Shown piece by piece: positions 43,699 through 51,876 of a DNA stretch of 64,000 bases; position 1 is the first letter of the stretch, and every line of letters starts with the position of its first letter. A program made the translations under genes and the position numbers. The notes beneath the pieces are model-generated. The model had not been told where the DNA came from and ran no database searches. It saw only the letters and a program-made list of their open reading frames with translations. This stretch comes from Paenibacillus vini (GTDB lineage Bacteria; Bacillota; Bacilli; Paenibacillales; Paenibacillaceae), in assembly GCF_018403325.1 (NCBI RefSeq), contig NZ_BOSL01000018.1, forward strand, positions 39,760-103,759, read 5' to 3'.

Positions 43699-44670
43699 TT
43701 ATTTCTCACTCGATGTACCCGCTATGCTCTCCCAACACTGCTGCAAATGCTCCGAAGCCCAACGCCGATGGTTCTCATCGCTGTATTGGCGATAGGTACA
43801 TTCAATATGTAGAATTAGGGCAAGATACAGGTCATAAAGCTCCAGCCGCTCTTTTTCGAGATTCGTAAAAGCTTCCTTCCCGTATCCCTTCAAAAAAGCG
43901 GAATGATCCCCGGCTAATGTCCGGAAATAGTATTCCATGAGCGGGTCGCCCCACAATGCCCTCTCGCAATCAATAATTCCGGTAATCCGGCCGGAATCCA
44001 CAAACACATTGCCGTCCCATAAATCCCAATGAACCAAACGCGGAACGGTGACTTCCTCCAAACTGGATTTACGGAGAGCAATTGCAGACTTTATTTGCTC
44101 TTCATTTGCCGGCAGCTCAATTTCTTTGTCCTTCGCATCGGCTAGCAAGCCGGAAACCATGTCTGAAAATACCGTCAGCCAATCACTTCCCTGCTGTTCT
44201 TCCAGGGCATAGTAGCCAAACCGGTCACTTTGAATCTCATTTATGTATCTGCTCAATCTCCCGAGCTCTTCTTCAATCTGCCCTCGCTCTTCCGGCAATA
44301 GTTGTTCCTTGATCTTATTGTACGGGGTGCCGGGGAGGTATTCCATCAGAAAGCACTCATTGCCGCCTTCTTCTGCTTCATAATAATAAACTTCAGGTAC
44401 CGGAATATTACCGGTTTCCTTCAATAAACGCAGCACCTCGACCTCAGTTTTCATTACATTGCGTTCATAGCGCATCATTCCGGCCTCTGCGTGGGGAGCA
44501 ACCTTCAGAACCGCCCGCGAACCGTCGTTCAAAGTGAGATCGTAAGCAGAGTTGAACCAGCCGTCCTTTAATTCGTGAACTTCAGTGATCTCCACTTGTT
44601 CACCGAAAGCTCTTGCAGTCAAAACCGCCAACTCATCCCGACTCAATTGACGCTTGATCATATTCTCCAT
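43699..44670 (-). CDS. Aminoglycoside phosphotransferase (APH) family kinase
   Basis: The protein has 323 residues. The kinase catalytic loop is visible as LVHWDLWDGNVFVDSGRITGIIDCERA (residues about 208-235), with the HWDLWDGN and DCE motifs. The N-lobe ATP region is LNDGSRAVLKVAPHAEAGM. The family phosphorylates aminoglycosides, macrolides, choline or other small hydroxyl compounds; the substrate here is unknown and resistance is not implied. GGAGG lies seven bases before the ATG. Confidence 0.9.
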   Translation of the reverse strand: MENMIKRQLSRDELAVLTARAFGEQVEITEVHELKDGWFNSAYDLTLNDGSRAVLKVAPHAEAGMMRYERNVMKTEVEVLRLLKETGNIPVPEVYYYEAEEGGNECFLMEYLPGTPYNKIKEQLLPEERGQIEEELGRLSRYINEIQSDRFGYYALEEQQGSDWLTVFSDMVSGLLADAKDKEIELPANEEQIKSAIALRKSSLEEVTVPRLVHWDLWDGNVFVDSGRITGIIDCERALWGDPLMEYYFRTLAGDHSAFLKGYGKEAFTNLEKERLELYDLYLALILHIECTYRQYSDENHRRWASEHLQQCWESIAGTSSEK

Positions 44671-44758
44671 ACGGTATCCTCCAATGTTTTCTTTTTCAAT
44701 GCTAATGAAAAATTCGTTACTGTTATCTTACAACGATTACAGCTACCAATGGAAAATA

Positions 44759-44791
44759 AAGATGATTCCTGTGTTGCACAGGAATCATCTT
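44759..44791 (-). terminator. Terminator after the GH9 SLH gene
   Basis: AAGATGATTCCTGTG and CACAGGAATCATCTT form a perfect 15-bp stem with a 3-base loop, 7 bases after the stop. The minus strand continues TTATTTTCC. Confidence 0.85.
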
Positions 44792-44797
44792 CAACGT

Positions 44798-47700
44798 TTA
44801 TGATAACCCTTGATTCATAATCTTCAATAAATTAAAAACTAAGATTGCAGCTTCCGCACGATTGACAGATGACGCTGGCCTGTAGCTTCCGCCTGAATCT
44901 GTAACCAGCACATTAGCTTGTTTCAATGATTCCACAGCTGTCTTCGCATATTCGGAAATAACGGCTTCATCGGTGTAGGCCGAAACCGGAGGTTCACTAG
45001 ATTGCAGGGTATGCCCTGTTACCTGAAGTGTACGATAGAGAAGAGTGGCCATATCCTGTCTGGACAACACATCGTGCATACCAAACGTACCATCGGTTTT
45101 GCCTTGCACGATCCCGAGTTTCTCAGCCGATGCTACCGTTCTGTAGTACCAAGCGCCTTCTTTAACGTCGGTAAATTTGCTGACAGCAGCAGGATCGGAA
45201 ATATCGAAATAATTCACCAGCATTTGGACGAATTCCGCTCTTGTCAGTTTCCCTTGCGGATCGTATTGTCCAGGTGCTTTGCCGTTAATGACTCCCCTGG
45301 CAGCAATCGCACGGATGGAATCACTAGTTGAGGCGGACAATCCATCGATATCTTTAAAACTGACTTTCGTATGAACAGCCGTATATTTACTGAAATGTTT
45401 TGGCTGGAAGACAACCTTCCCCGATGCTTGGTCAAACAGACTGTTTTTGACGACTTCCGGACCGTTATCTACATTATATATAACAACTTGGTTTGCATTT
45501 TCCCCTAATTGCAACTTATATGGAATTTTTACCTTCACCGGATGTCCCTCCCATTGAATCCGGGAATTGCCAATACTCAATGAAAAATCGTAAACAAGGT
45601 TGTTTCCTGCAAACTTGCGAGTGTCCTCAGGCAGCTTCTCATTTGGAACAACTGCCATACCGATCGCTAGCTTCTGAAGATCTTTCCCCAACAATTCTTT
45701 CAAATAGGCCAGATCCAATTCAATCGTGGTGCCAAGACTCTCGACAGATATTGACTTTATCGTTGCGGAATCCAACGCGCTAATCCATTCGCCTGGCAGC
45801 TCCACAGTGACACGCTTCACATCGTTTGCAGTTTGGATCGGGATTGTAATTTTCCCGTTGTCTGCCAAGCTCACGGCTTTCTCCAGACTCTCGCGTGTCG
45901 GAGATACCGTAACCCCCTGCTTATCCCCGGACTCGGTTACCGGTGCAGGCGTAGTCAGTGATCCTCCTGACGAAGAACCGGAACCGGATCCTGGCAAGGA
46001 ACCGCTATTGGAAAATACCTCCACCTGATACGTCGCTTGAATTCGTCCATCAAAAGAACGAACCGTAATATCTGTCCGACCGTTGTTAATCGCAGTCACT
46101 TGAAAAGAGGTAATTCCCGTCTCCTCATTGTATGTGATACTGCTGACCTTAGCCGTATTCTCGTCAGCGGAAACAACCTGCAATTTCTTGAACGAAGCAT
46201 CATTCGGCGTTACGGATGCAGACACTTTGACCGTTTCACCAACGGACAATTTTCCTCCTGTGCTATCAAGTTGAATGCTTTCAGCGAAGCTCTTATTTTC
46301 AACATCTGTCAGCAATGCAGTTAAATAGATCAGCGGTGAGTTGTAGTTCAAAGCTTGCTCATTGCTCTCCCAGTCCACAGTCGCTTGATTGTAAGCTTTA
46401 GCTGGGAAATTGAGTTTTCCGCTTTGATTATTCGGTCCGCCTGGCATATAGCCATTCGGCATCTCCTTAATAAAATCTCTCATATAGATTTCATGATGAG
46501 TAATATGAACCCGATTCTCTCCGTATCCCGTTATAAAGCTGAGCTGCAGGGGGTTAATGCCAAGCAGGTAGTTTAAGTTGCCGCTGGCAACCTGGATCAT
46601 ACGCTCATCATACTCACCGATGATTCGGCTCCCAATATCCAGACTGACCGCTACACTGGCCACATTTGAATTGGCGCCCCAATAAAAAGCTTTGTCCGTC
46701 GAATTGCGCCATACTGCACCATTTACAGCGGTATCGATGACTGTGTTTCTCCATTCCTGGTACCTTGGAACAAACCATGCCTTCACTTCTTCACTTGGGG
46801 AAGGACTGCTCAAATAGTGATAAAAACCTATCTGTTCCATACTCCCGATACCATGAGAGAAATCCGTCGTTTCGAATTTGGATTCGAATGCTTCATAGTT
46901 CGCCAAAACGTAATCACTGTATTTATTTTCACCAGTCGCTCTATATAAAGCTGCTGCCGCATAGAAACGGTCATTCAAATCGTTATCATCATAATAGGGG
47001 CCGTTGTCTCCTTTGGGATCTTTGGGTTGAGCAATAAACTCGGGATGTGCTTCAAGATACTCCCAGCCTCTAACCGCAGAAGCAAGCAACCCATTCGCAT
47101 AGACTTCCAAACCGGGCACATCTTTAAATACGATGTATGCATGTGCCAAGGCACCTACAGTTGTCGCAGTTTGTGAAGTCGGCAGGATACTTTCCGGTCC
47201 GCCGCCATCGATGATAAAACGGCCCGGAGCGGGTTCACGAATAACATAAGCATAAAATCCGCCGGACTGCTCTTCTTGCATCTTCAGGAAGAAGTCGGTT
47301 TCCACTTTAATTTCGTCAATCAGATCCGGGATACCGTTCCCGCTTTCCGGAATGTTCAATTGGTTATCCGTAAATTGGCCCGGGAAACTTTCATAGGCCC
47401 ACAACAGGTCTGATACCGCAGTCGAAGCCGCGGTAACATATTTCCCCATATCACCCGCGTCCCACCATCCGCCATACACGTCCTTCGTCACACTAGGGTT
47501 GGATTGCAGGGGCAGGCTGATATCATTTTTATGGAGACCGGTGCGCGAGAAAATCCCCGCATGCTCCGGAAGGAGATCCACGTTTGCTCTTTGAAAGTAA
47601 AAGAACTTTTGAACATCATTAAACAACTCGTCATAAACGTCAGGGCCGATCTCGAAAGGTACGGACGGTTCGGCAACGCCATCCACGGTAACGTAATATT

Positions 47701-48625
47701 CACCAGCCTCGTTCAAAGGGGAGAAATCGGCCTTGAATACTTTTTCGCCGGACAATTCATCATAAGCAGCCACGAGAGTCAGTATTCCGGAAAAAGCAAC
47801 ACTATCGTCCGCAACTCTCTTCACTTGAAATGGAGTTCCAACATCAGCGGACAACTCATTATAGTAACCGCTAATATTCGCATACTTCTCACCGTAGTTC
47901 AAATACCCGACCTGATTGACTTTGACCGGTGCATAACTTCTCTCTACGTCCGGCGAGGTTACTTTGATATTCGTAATCCAGAAAGTAATAGGTGTATTAT
48001 CCTTTCCGGTCATTTTGAACAATTGGATTTTGCTTTCGTCAAAAAGAGGATTGCTGTTAAAAATGTTTTTGAGCGGAATCGATGCGTGCTGCCATTCTGT
48101 CGTAACACTTATGTAATCGCTAACGTTAACAAGCGCATCGATATTTGTTTCTTCGGGGTTTGCGTCATCATCCTTGTGGAACCCGCCATTGCCATCGGAT
48201 CTTTCATGAACGACATCCCGAAACCCGATGTTGAAGGTTTCTCCGCCATCTTTACCGACAATATCGAACTCCAATGTACCGTTCTCGTAATAAGGGCTGA
48301 AGTCAAAGGACTGCCAACCAGCAGGCACTAAATGCTCCCCCCACCAGTCATGAGTTTCAAACTTTCGGGTGTCCTTTTCCAGATATACTTCTTCGGTAAC
48401 CGTTGTCCCATAGCCCCAGCCATAATCCTTAATCTCGATATCACGAAGCTTGTTCCAATTTTCGCCTGCGGGAGGCAGATAATTGATTGTGTTGCTCGCC
48501 TTCTCTGCCGACACAAAAGATGCTGGCAGCACCATCGTAAAAGCGGTTACAAAAACTAACGAGAAAACAGCTAATGACTTGGAGAATGCTAATTTGGACA
48601 TTTTTCTTTTCTGTGTTTGCCTCAA
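44798..48625 (-). CDS. Secreted GH9 endoglucanase with SLH cell-surface anchor
   Basis: About 1275 residues from a TTG at 48625 (GGGG eight bases upstream; an ATG 18 bases earlier overlaps that ribosome site). In order: signal peptide (1-41, ending VSA), CBM-like region (about 55-225), CelD_N Ig-like domain (about 230-325), GH9 catalytic domain (about 330-775) with DAGD near residue 387 and the catalytic acid Glu in SNEQALNYNSPL near 756, Big_2-like domain (about 790-885), a Ser-Gly linker, a pre-SLH beta domain, then three SLH motifs (about 1095-1270). It would cleave beta-1,4-glucan chains such as xyloglucan or cellulose at the cell wall. The neighbouring side-chain enzymes favour xyloglucan (inference). 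Confidence 0.93.
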   Translation of the reverse strand: MRQTQKRKMSKLAFSKSLAVFSLVFVTAFTMVLPASFVSAEKASNTINYLPPAGENWNKLRDIEIKDYGWGYGTTVTEEVYLEKDTRKFETHDWWGEHLVPAGWQSFDFSPYYENGTLEFDIVGKDGGETFNIGFRDVVHERSDGNGGFHKDDDANPEETNIDALVNVSDYISVTTEWQHASIPLKNIFNSNPLFDESKIQLFKMTGKDNTPITFWITNIKVTSPDVERSYAPVKVNQVGYLNYGEKYANISGYYNELSADVGTPFQVKRVADDSVAFSGILTLVAAYDELSGEKVFKADFSPLNEAGEYYVTVDGVAEPSVPFEIGPDVYDELFNDVQKFFYFQRANVDLLPEHAGIFSRTGLHKNDISLPLQSNPSVTKDVYGGWWDAGDMGKYVTAASTAVSDLLWAYESFPGQFTDNQLNIPESGNGIPDLIDEIKVETDFFLKMQEEQSGGFYAYVIREPAPGRFIIDGGGPESILPTSQTATTVGALAHAYIVFKDVPGLEVYANGLLASAVRGWEYLEAHPEFIAQPKDPKGDNGPYYDDNDLNDRFYAAAALYRATGENKYSDYVLANYEAFESKFETTDFSHGIGSMEQIGFYHYLSSPSPSEEVKAWFVPRYQEWRNTVIDTAVNGAVWRNSTDKAFYWGANSNVASVAVSLDIGSRIIGEYDERMIQVASGNLNYLLGINPLQLSFITGYGENRVHITHHEIYMRDFIKEMPNGYMPGGPNNQSGKLNFPAKAYNQATVDWESNEQALNYNSPLIYLTALLTDVENKSFAESIQLDSTGGKLSVGETVKVSASVTPNDASFKKLQVVSADENTAKVSSITYNEETGITSFQVTAINNGRTDITVRSFDGRIQATYQVEVFSNSGSLPGSGSGSSSGGSLTTPAPVTESGDKQGVTVSPTRESLEKAVSLADNGKITIPIQTANDVKRVTVELPGEWISALDSATIKSISVESLGTTIELDLAYLKELLGKDLQKLAIGMAVVPNEKLPEDTRKFAGNNLVYDFSLSIGNSRIQWEGHPVKVKIPYKLQLGENANQVVIYNVDNGPEVVKNSLFDQASGKVVFQPKHFSKYTAVHTKVSFKDIDGLSASTSDSIRAIAARGVINGKAPGQYDPQGKLTRAEFVQMLVNYFDISDPAAVSKFTDVKEGAWYYRTVASAEKLGIVQGKTDGTFGMHDVLSRQDMATLLYRTLQVTGHTLQSSEPPVSAYTDEAVISEYAKTAVESLKQANVLVTDSGGSYRPASSVNRAEAAILVFNLLKIMNQGLS

Positions 48626-48771
48626 TATTGTATCCCCTTTCATTTTTTAGTCAATTAGATGCTAACAATGTTGCTGGAATAATAATACATACATAATTGC
48701 ATAATTTTTCATATAACTTTTTCGCTATATAGGACTTAAATCAATATCTTAAGCTTGTTATTAAAGAAAAA

Positions 48772-48810
48772 ATAACGAAGAGGAGGGGATTACCCCCTCC
48801 TCTTCGTTAT
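48772..48810 (-). terminator. Terminator of the GH42 gene
   Basis: A 17-bp perfect stem (ATAACGAAGAGGAGGGG with its complement, about 5-base loop) starts directly after the stop, followed on the minus strand by TTTTTTCTTTAAT. Confidence 0.95.
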
Positions 48811-50844
48811 TTATTTTCTTTGATCTTCAAGAATGATAACTCCGCGGCCAGGAACAGTGACGGAATCCTTCACGTTCTTGCCTGCCAGCAGGTCTTTCTT
48901 CCCTTCGGAGCCGATTTCTACCTCGGCACTCTCCGCATTGTGATTGAGCAGGAACAGGAACTCCTTATCGCCCTTCACCCGGCGAGCTACTTCTATGCCC
49001 GCAGGAGCATGCAGTAAAGGCTTGATGCCCTTCTCATCGCACAAATTAGCAAGGAATCCTTCAAGGAAAGATGCCTCCGGGCTGCTCGCCACATAATAGG
49101 CGTGGCCGGAACCAAAGCTGTTCTTCGTCAGGACAGGCATCCCCTTATAGAAATCGGAGCCATATTCGGCCAGTACTTCAGCACCTTCGGAATGAATGAG
49201 ATCGCAAAGCAATCCGCATTCGAACTGTCCTTCCAGCTGGCCCCAAGCCTGCTTCATCACGATCTGATTCTTCTGCTCCGGGAACAGCGCATCGATCTCT
49301 TCCGCCCAAATCCCAAGCACCTTCCGCAGTTCACCGGGGTATCCTCCGGTCGTTACGATATCGTTCTCGTTCACGATGCCGCTGAAGAAAGTGGTAATAA
49401 ACGTGCCACCCTTTGCGACAAACTGCTCTACTTTTTGCGCGAAGCCCGGTTTCACCATGTACATGACCGGTGCTATGACGATTTCATATTTGCTCAGGTC
49501 CTCTTCCACCGATACCATATCGCTCTCCACATGCATCTGGAACAAAGCGTCATAATATTTGTGAACCTCATTCACATAATTCAAGGCGATCGTCGGGCCG
49601 CTGGACAGTTCAGTCGCCCAACGATTTTCCCAATCATAAACAATCGCAATTTTAGCCTCCGTGCGAGCGTCCAGGAGCGTATCACCAAGCTGTTCCAGCT
49701 CGCGGCCTAGCTCGGCGCATTCGCGGAAGACACGGGTATGTTCATGCCCGACATGCTCGATCACGGCGCCGTGATACTTCTCGCACGCCCCGATGGAACG
49801 GCGAAGCTGGAAGAACAGCACCGTATCCGCTCCGCGGGCAACGGCCTGGTAGCTCCATAAGCGCATAACGCCCGGCCGCTTCAGTGAATTGTAGGCTTGC
49901 CAGTTTTGCTGGCTCGGTGTTTGCTCCATCAGCATGAACGGATCCCCGCTTTTCAATCCGCGCATCAGATCATGCGTCATTGCCGTAAAGCTGACCGGGG
50001 TATCCAGGGAAGGATAATTGTCCCAAGATACGATGTCCAGATATTTAGCCCATTCAAAATAGTCAAGCTCCGGATAGAAGCCCATCAGGTTCGTCGTCAC
50101 CGGAATGTCCGGGGTATGTTTTTTGATCTCTTCATACTCCAGTTTATAGCATTCCAGCAAGCTGTAAGACATAAAGCGGCGGTAGTCCAACGAGATCCCC
50201 TGGAAGTTGGTGCGGTTGCCGTTCCATTCTTCGCTCAGTTCACTCGGAGGTACGATCTCCTCCCAATCGTAGAACGTGTGGCCCCAGAAACGGGTATTCC
50301 ATGCCTTGTTCAAGGCATCCAGATTACCGTAACGCTCCTCCAGCCATTTGCGGAATCCGGCTGCGCAATTGTCACAGTAGCAATATCCGCCGTATTCGTT
50401 GGATACGTGCCAAATCAGCAGGCCGGGATGGTCCTTGTATCTCTCCGCCAATTTACCGGCCATGCGGACGGAATATTTGCGATAAGTCGGCGAATTCGGG
50501 CAGGAGTTATGGCGTCCGCCAAACTTCCGCTTTCTTCCCTGCACGTCCACGCGCGTGACATCGTGATACTTTCTCGCCATCCATGCCGGGTGGGCACCCG
50601 TGCTCGTTGCCAGGCAAGTATACACACCGCTCTTGTACAAGCGGTCCATCGTCTCATCAAGTTGGGCAAAATCATAAGTATCTTCATCCGGCTGGTTCAG
50701 CGCCCAAGAGAACACGTTGACGGTCGCTACATCAATACCTGCGAGCTTGAACATACGCTCGTCCTCTTTCCAAATCTCAGCGTCCCATTGCTCGGGATTG
50801 TAGTCCCCGCCATACCATATTTTCGGCAGCTTATCGTTAATCAC
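48811..50844 (-). CDS. GH42 beta-galactosidase, cytoplasmic
   Basis: About 677 residues. The start is a GTG: the one at 50844 has AAAGGA ten bases upstream and is preferred to one nine bases earlier that sits on the ribosome site. The GH42 acid/base Glu is in HVSNEYGG (about residue 150) and the nucleophile Glu in FMLMEQTPS (about 307). Cysteines in NSCPNS and CYCDNC suit the family zinc site. There is no signal peptide. GH42 enzymes remove terminal beta-galactose, here plausibly from the galactosyl branches of imported xyloglucan oligosaccharides. It has its own terminator and a divergent AraC gene. Confidence 0.95.
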   Translation of the reverse strand: MINDKLPKIWYGGDYNPEQWDAEIWKEDERMFKLAGIDVATVNVFSWALNQPDEDTYDFAQLDETMDRLYKSGVYTCLATSTGAHPAWMARKYHDVTRVDVQGRKRKFGGRHNSCPNSPTYRKYSVRMAGKLAERYKDHPGLLIWHVSNEYGGYCYCDNCAAGFRKWLEERYGNLDALNKAWNTRFWGHTFYDWEEIVPPSELSEEWNGNRTNFQGISLDYRRFMSYSLLECYKLEYEEIKKHTPDIPVTTNLMGFYPELDYFEWAKYLDIVSWDNYPSLDTPVSFTAMTHDLMRGLKSGDPFMLMEQTPSQQNWQAYNSLKRPGVMRLWSYQAVARGADTVLFFQLRRSIGACEKYHGAVIEHVGHEHTRVFRECAELGRELEQLGDTLLDARTEAKIAIVYDWENRWATELSSGPTIALNYVNEVHKYYDALFQMHVESDMVSVEEDLSKYEIVIAPVMYMVKPGFAQKVEQFVAKGGTFITTFFSGIVNENDIVTTGGYPGELRKVLGIWAEEIDALFPEQKNQIVMKQAWGQLEGQFECGLLCDLIHSEGAEVLAEYGSDFYKGMPVLTKNSFGSGHAYYVASSPEASFLEGFLANLCDEKGIKPLLHAPAGIEVARRVKGDKEFLFLLNHNAESAEVEIGSEGKKDLLAGKNVKDSVTVPGRGVIILEDQRK

Positions 50845-50969
50845 TGCGAACACATCCTTTAAAGTGATATAATTATATTACCATTGTAAAAGTAAATCTT
50901 AGCCCTTCATATATAATATTTCCGACTTCAAATATAATAATATGGAACTAACAAGGAGGTCATAATCTC

Positions 50970-51806
50970 ATGCAAACGCCAGCATCCCGGCGGTTCGTCT
51001 TTTCCCCTTCCGGAACTCCTCATCTCCCCCTGATCGTCGAAAGCATCGGCTATAATCCGAATCAGGAGAAGATCATCCGCCCCGAAGGCTACCCCTTCTA
51101 CCACTGGATTCAAACCGAAGCGGGCGAAGGCAAATTGTCCTATGGGAATGAGACTATCGTGCTTGAGCCGTTCACGGGGCTGCTTCTCCCTCCCGGAATG
51201 CCGCATGCTTACGAGGCGATATCCCACGGAACTGTGTGGAGTACGCTGTACATCACGTTCGGCGGAGAAGCGACGGGTCCGGTTCTGAACGCATTTGCTA
51301 TCCGTGAACCCGCCTTTTTTCGCTGGGATCCGGATTCGCCGCTGGCTCCCCTGCTCGGCTCGATGCTTGAGCAGCTGGATACCGGAAACGATCTGTTCGG
51401 TCTGGAGATATCCACTAAAACTTACCGGTTCCTTGGTCTTTTGAGCAAATTCGGACAAGCCAGCAGCGTTTCCGTAACCCGCAATGTGGAAAAGCTCGCC
51501 CCCCTGCTGCAGTGGATGGAAAACCATTATCGCGATCCTGATATCGGTCTGGACAGTCTGGCCGAAGTACTCGGCATTTCCAGCCGACATTTAAGCAAGC
51601 TGTTCCAGCTTACTTTTGGACTTTCCCCGTATGCCTACCTCGTCCAGATGCGCATTCACAAAGCCAAGGAGCGGCTGGCCGGGAACCCGGAACTCACCGT
51701 CGCGAGCATCGCCGGGGAAACCGGATTTCGCGACACCAGCCATTTCGTGGCCACGTTCCGCAAGCATACGAACCTGACTCCGCAACAATTTCGAAGATTA
51801 CATTAA
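50970..51806 (+). CDS. AraC family transcriptional regulator
   Basis: The protein has 278 residues with a cupin-type N-terminal domain (ETIVLEPFTGLLLPPGMPHAY near residue 65) and two AraC helix-turn-helix units at the C-terminus (IGLDSLAEVLGISSRHLSKLFQ and VASIAGETGFRDTSHFVATFRKHT). AAGGAGG precedes the ATG. It is divergent from the GH42 gene across a 125-base AT-rich gap containing two TATAAT boxes, so it probably controls that gene. Its stop lies next to a hairpin shared with the convergent GH95 gene. Confidence 0.93.
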   Translation: MQTPASRRFVFSPSGTPHLPLIVESIGYNPNQEKIIRPEGYPFYHWIQTEAGEGKLSYGNETIVLEPFTGLLLPPGMPHAYEAISHGTVWSTLYITFGGEATGPVLNAFAIREPAFFRWDPDSPLAPLLGSMLEQLDTGNDLFGLEISTKTYRFLGLLSKFGQASSVSVTRNVEKLAPLLQWMENHYRDPDIGLDSLAEVLGISSRHLSKLFQLTFGLSPYAYLVQMRIHKAKERLAGNPELTVASIAGETGFRDTSHFVATFRKHTNLTPQQFRRLH

Positions 51807-51807
51807 A

Positions 51808-51854
51808 AAGGCTGTCCTTTGCGACCGGAATGTGGCGGATCCCTGGACAGCCTT
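51808..51854 (-). terminator. Terminator of the GH95 gene
   Basis: AAGGCTGTCC and GGACAGCCTT form a 10-bp stem with a 27-base loop. The minus strand continues TTTTTAATG. On the plus strand no T-run follows, so it mainly serves the GH95 gene. Confidence 0.75.
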
Positions 51855-51876
51855 GCTTGCCATGAATGGACGAGAA

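Noticed and set aside
43494-43709. 71-codon frame on the minus strand in the gap before the APH gene
   Set aside because: It runs through an inverted repeat and direct repeats, has no plausible ribosome site and an unnatural composition; the region is better read as intergenic repeat.
43699-44670. Antibiotic resistance reading of the APH family kinase
   Set aside because: The family includes many small-molecule kinases unrelated to resistance, and nothing in the sequence or context points to an antibiotic.
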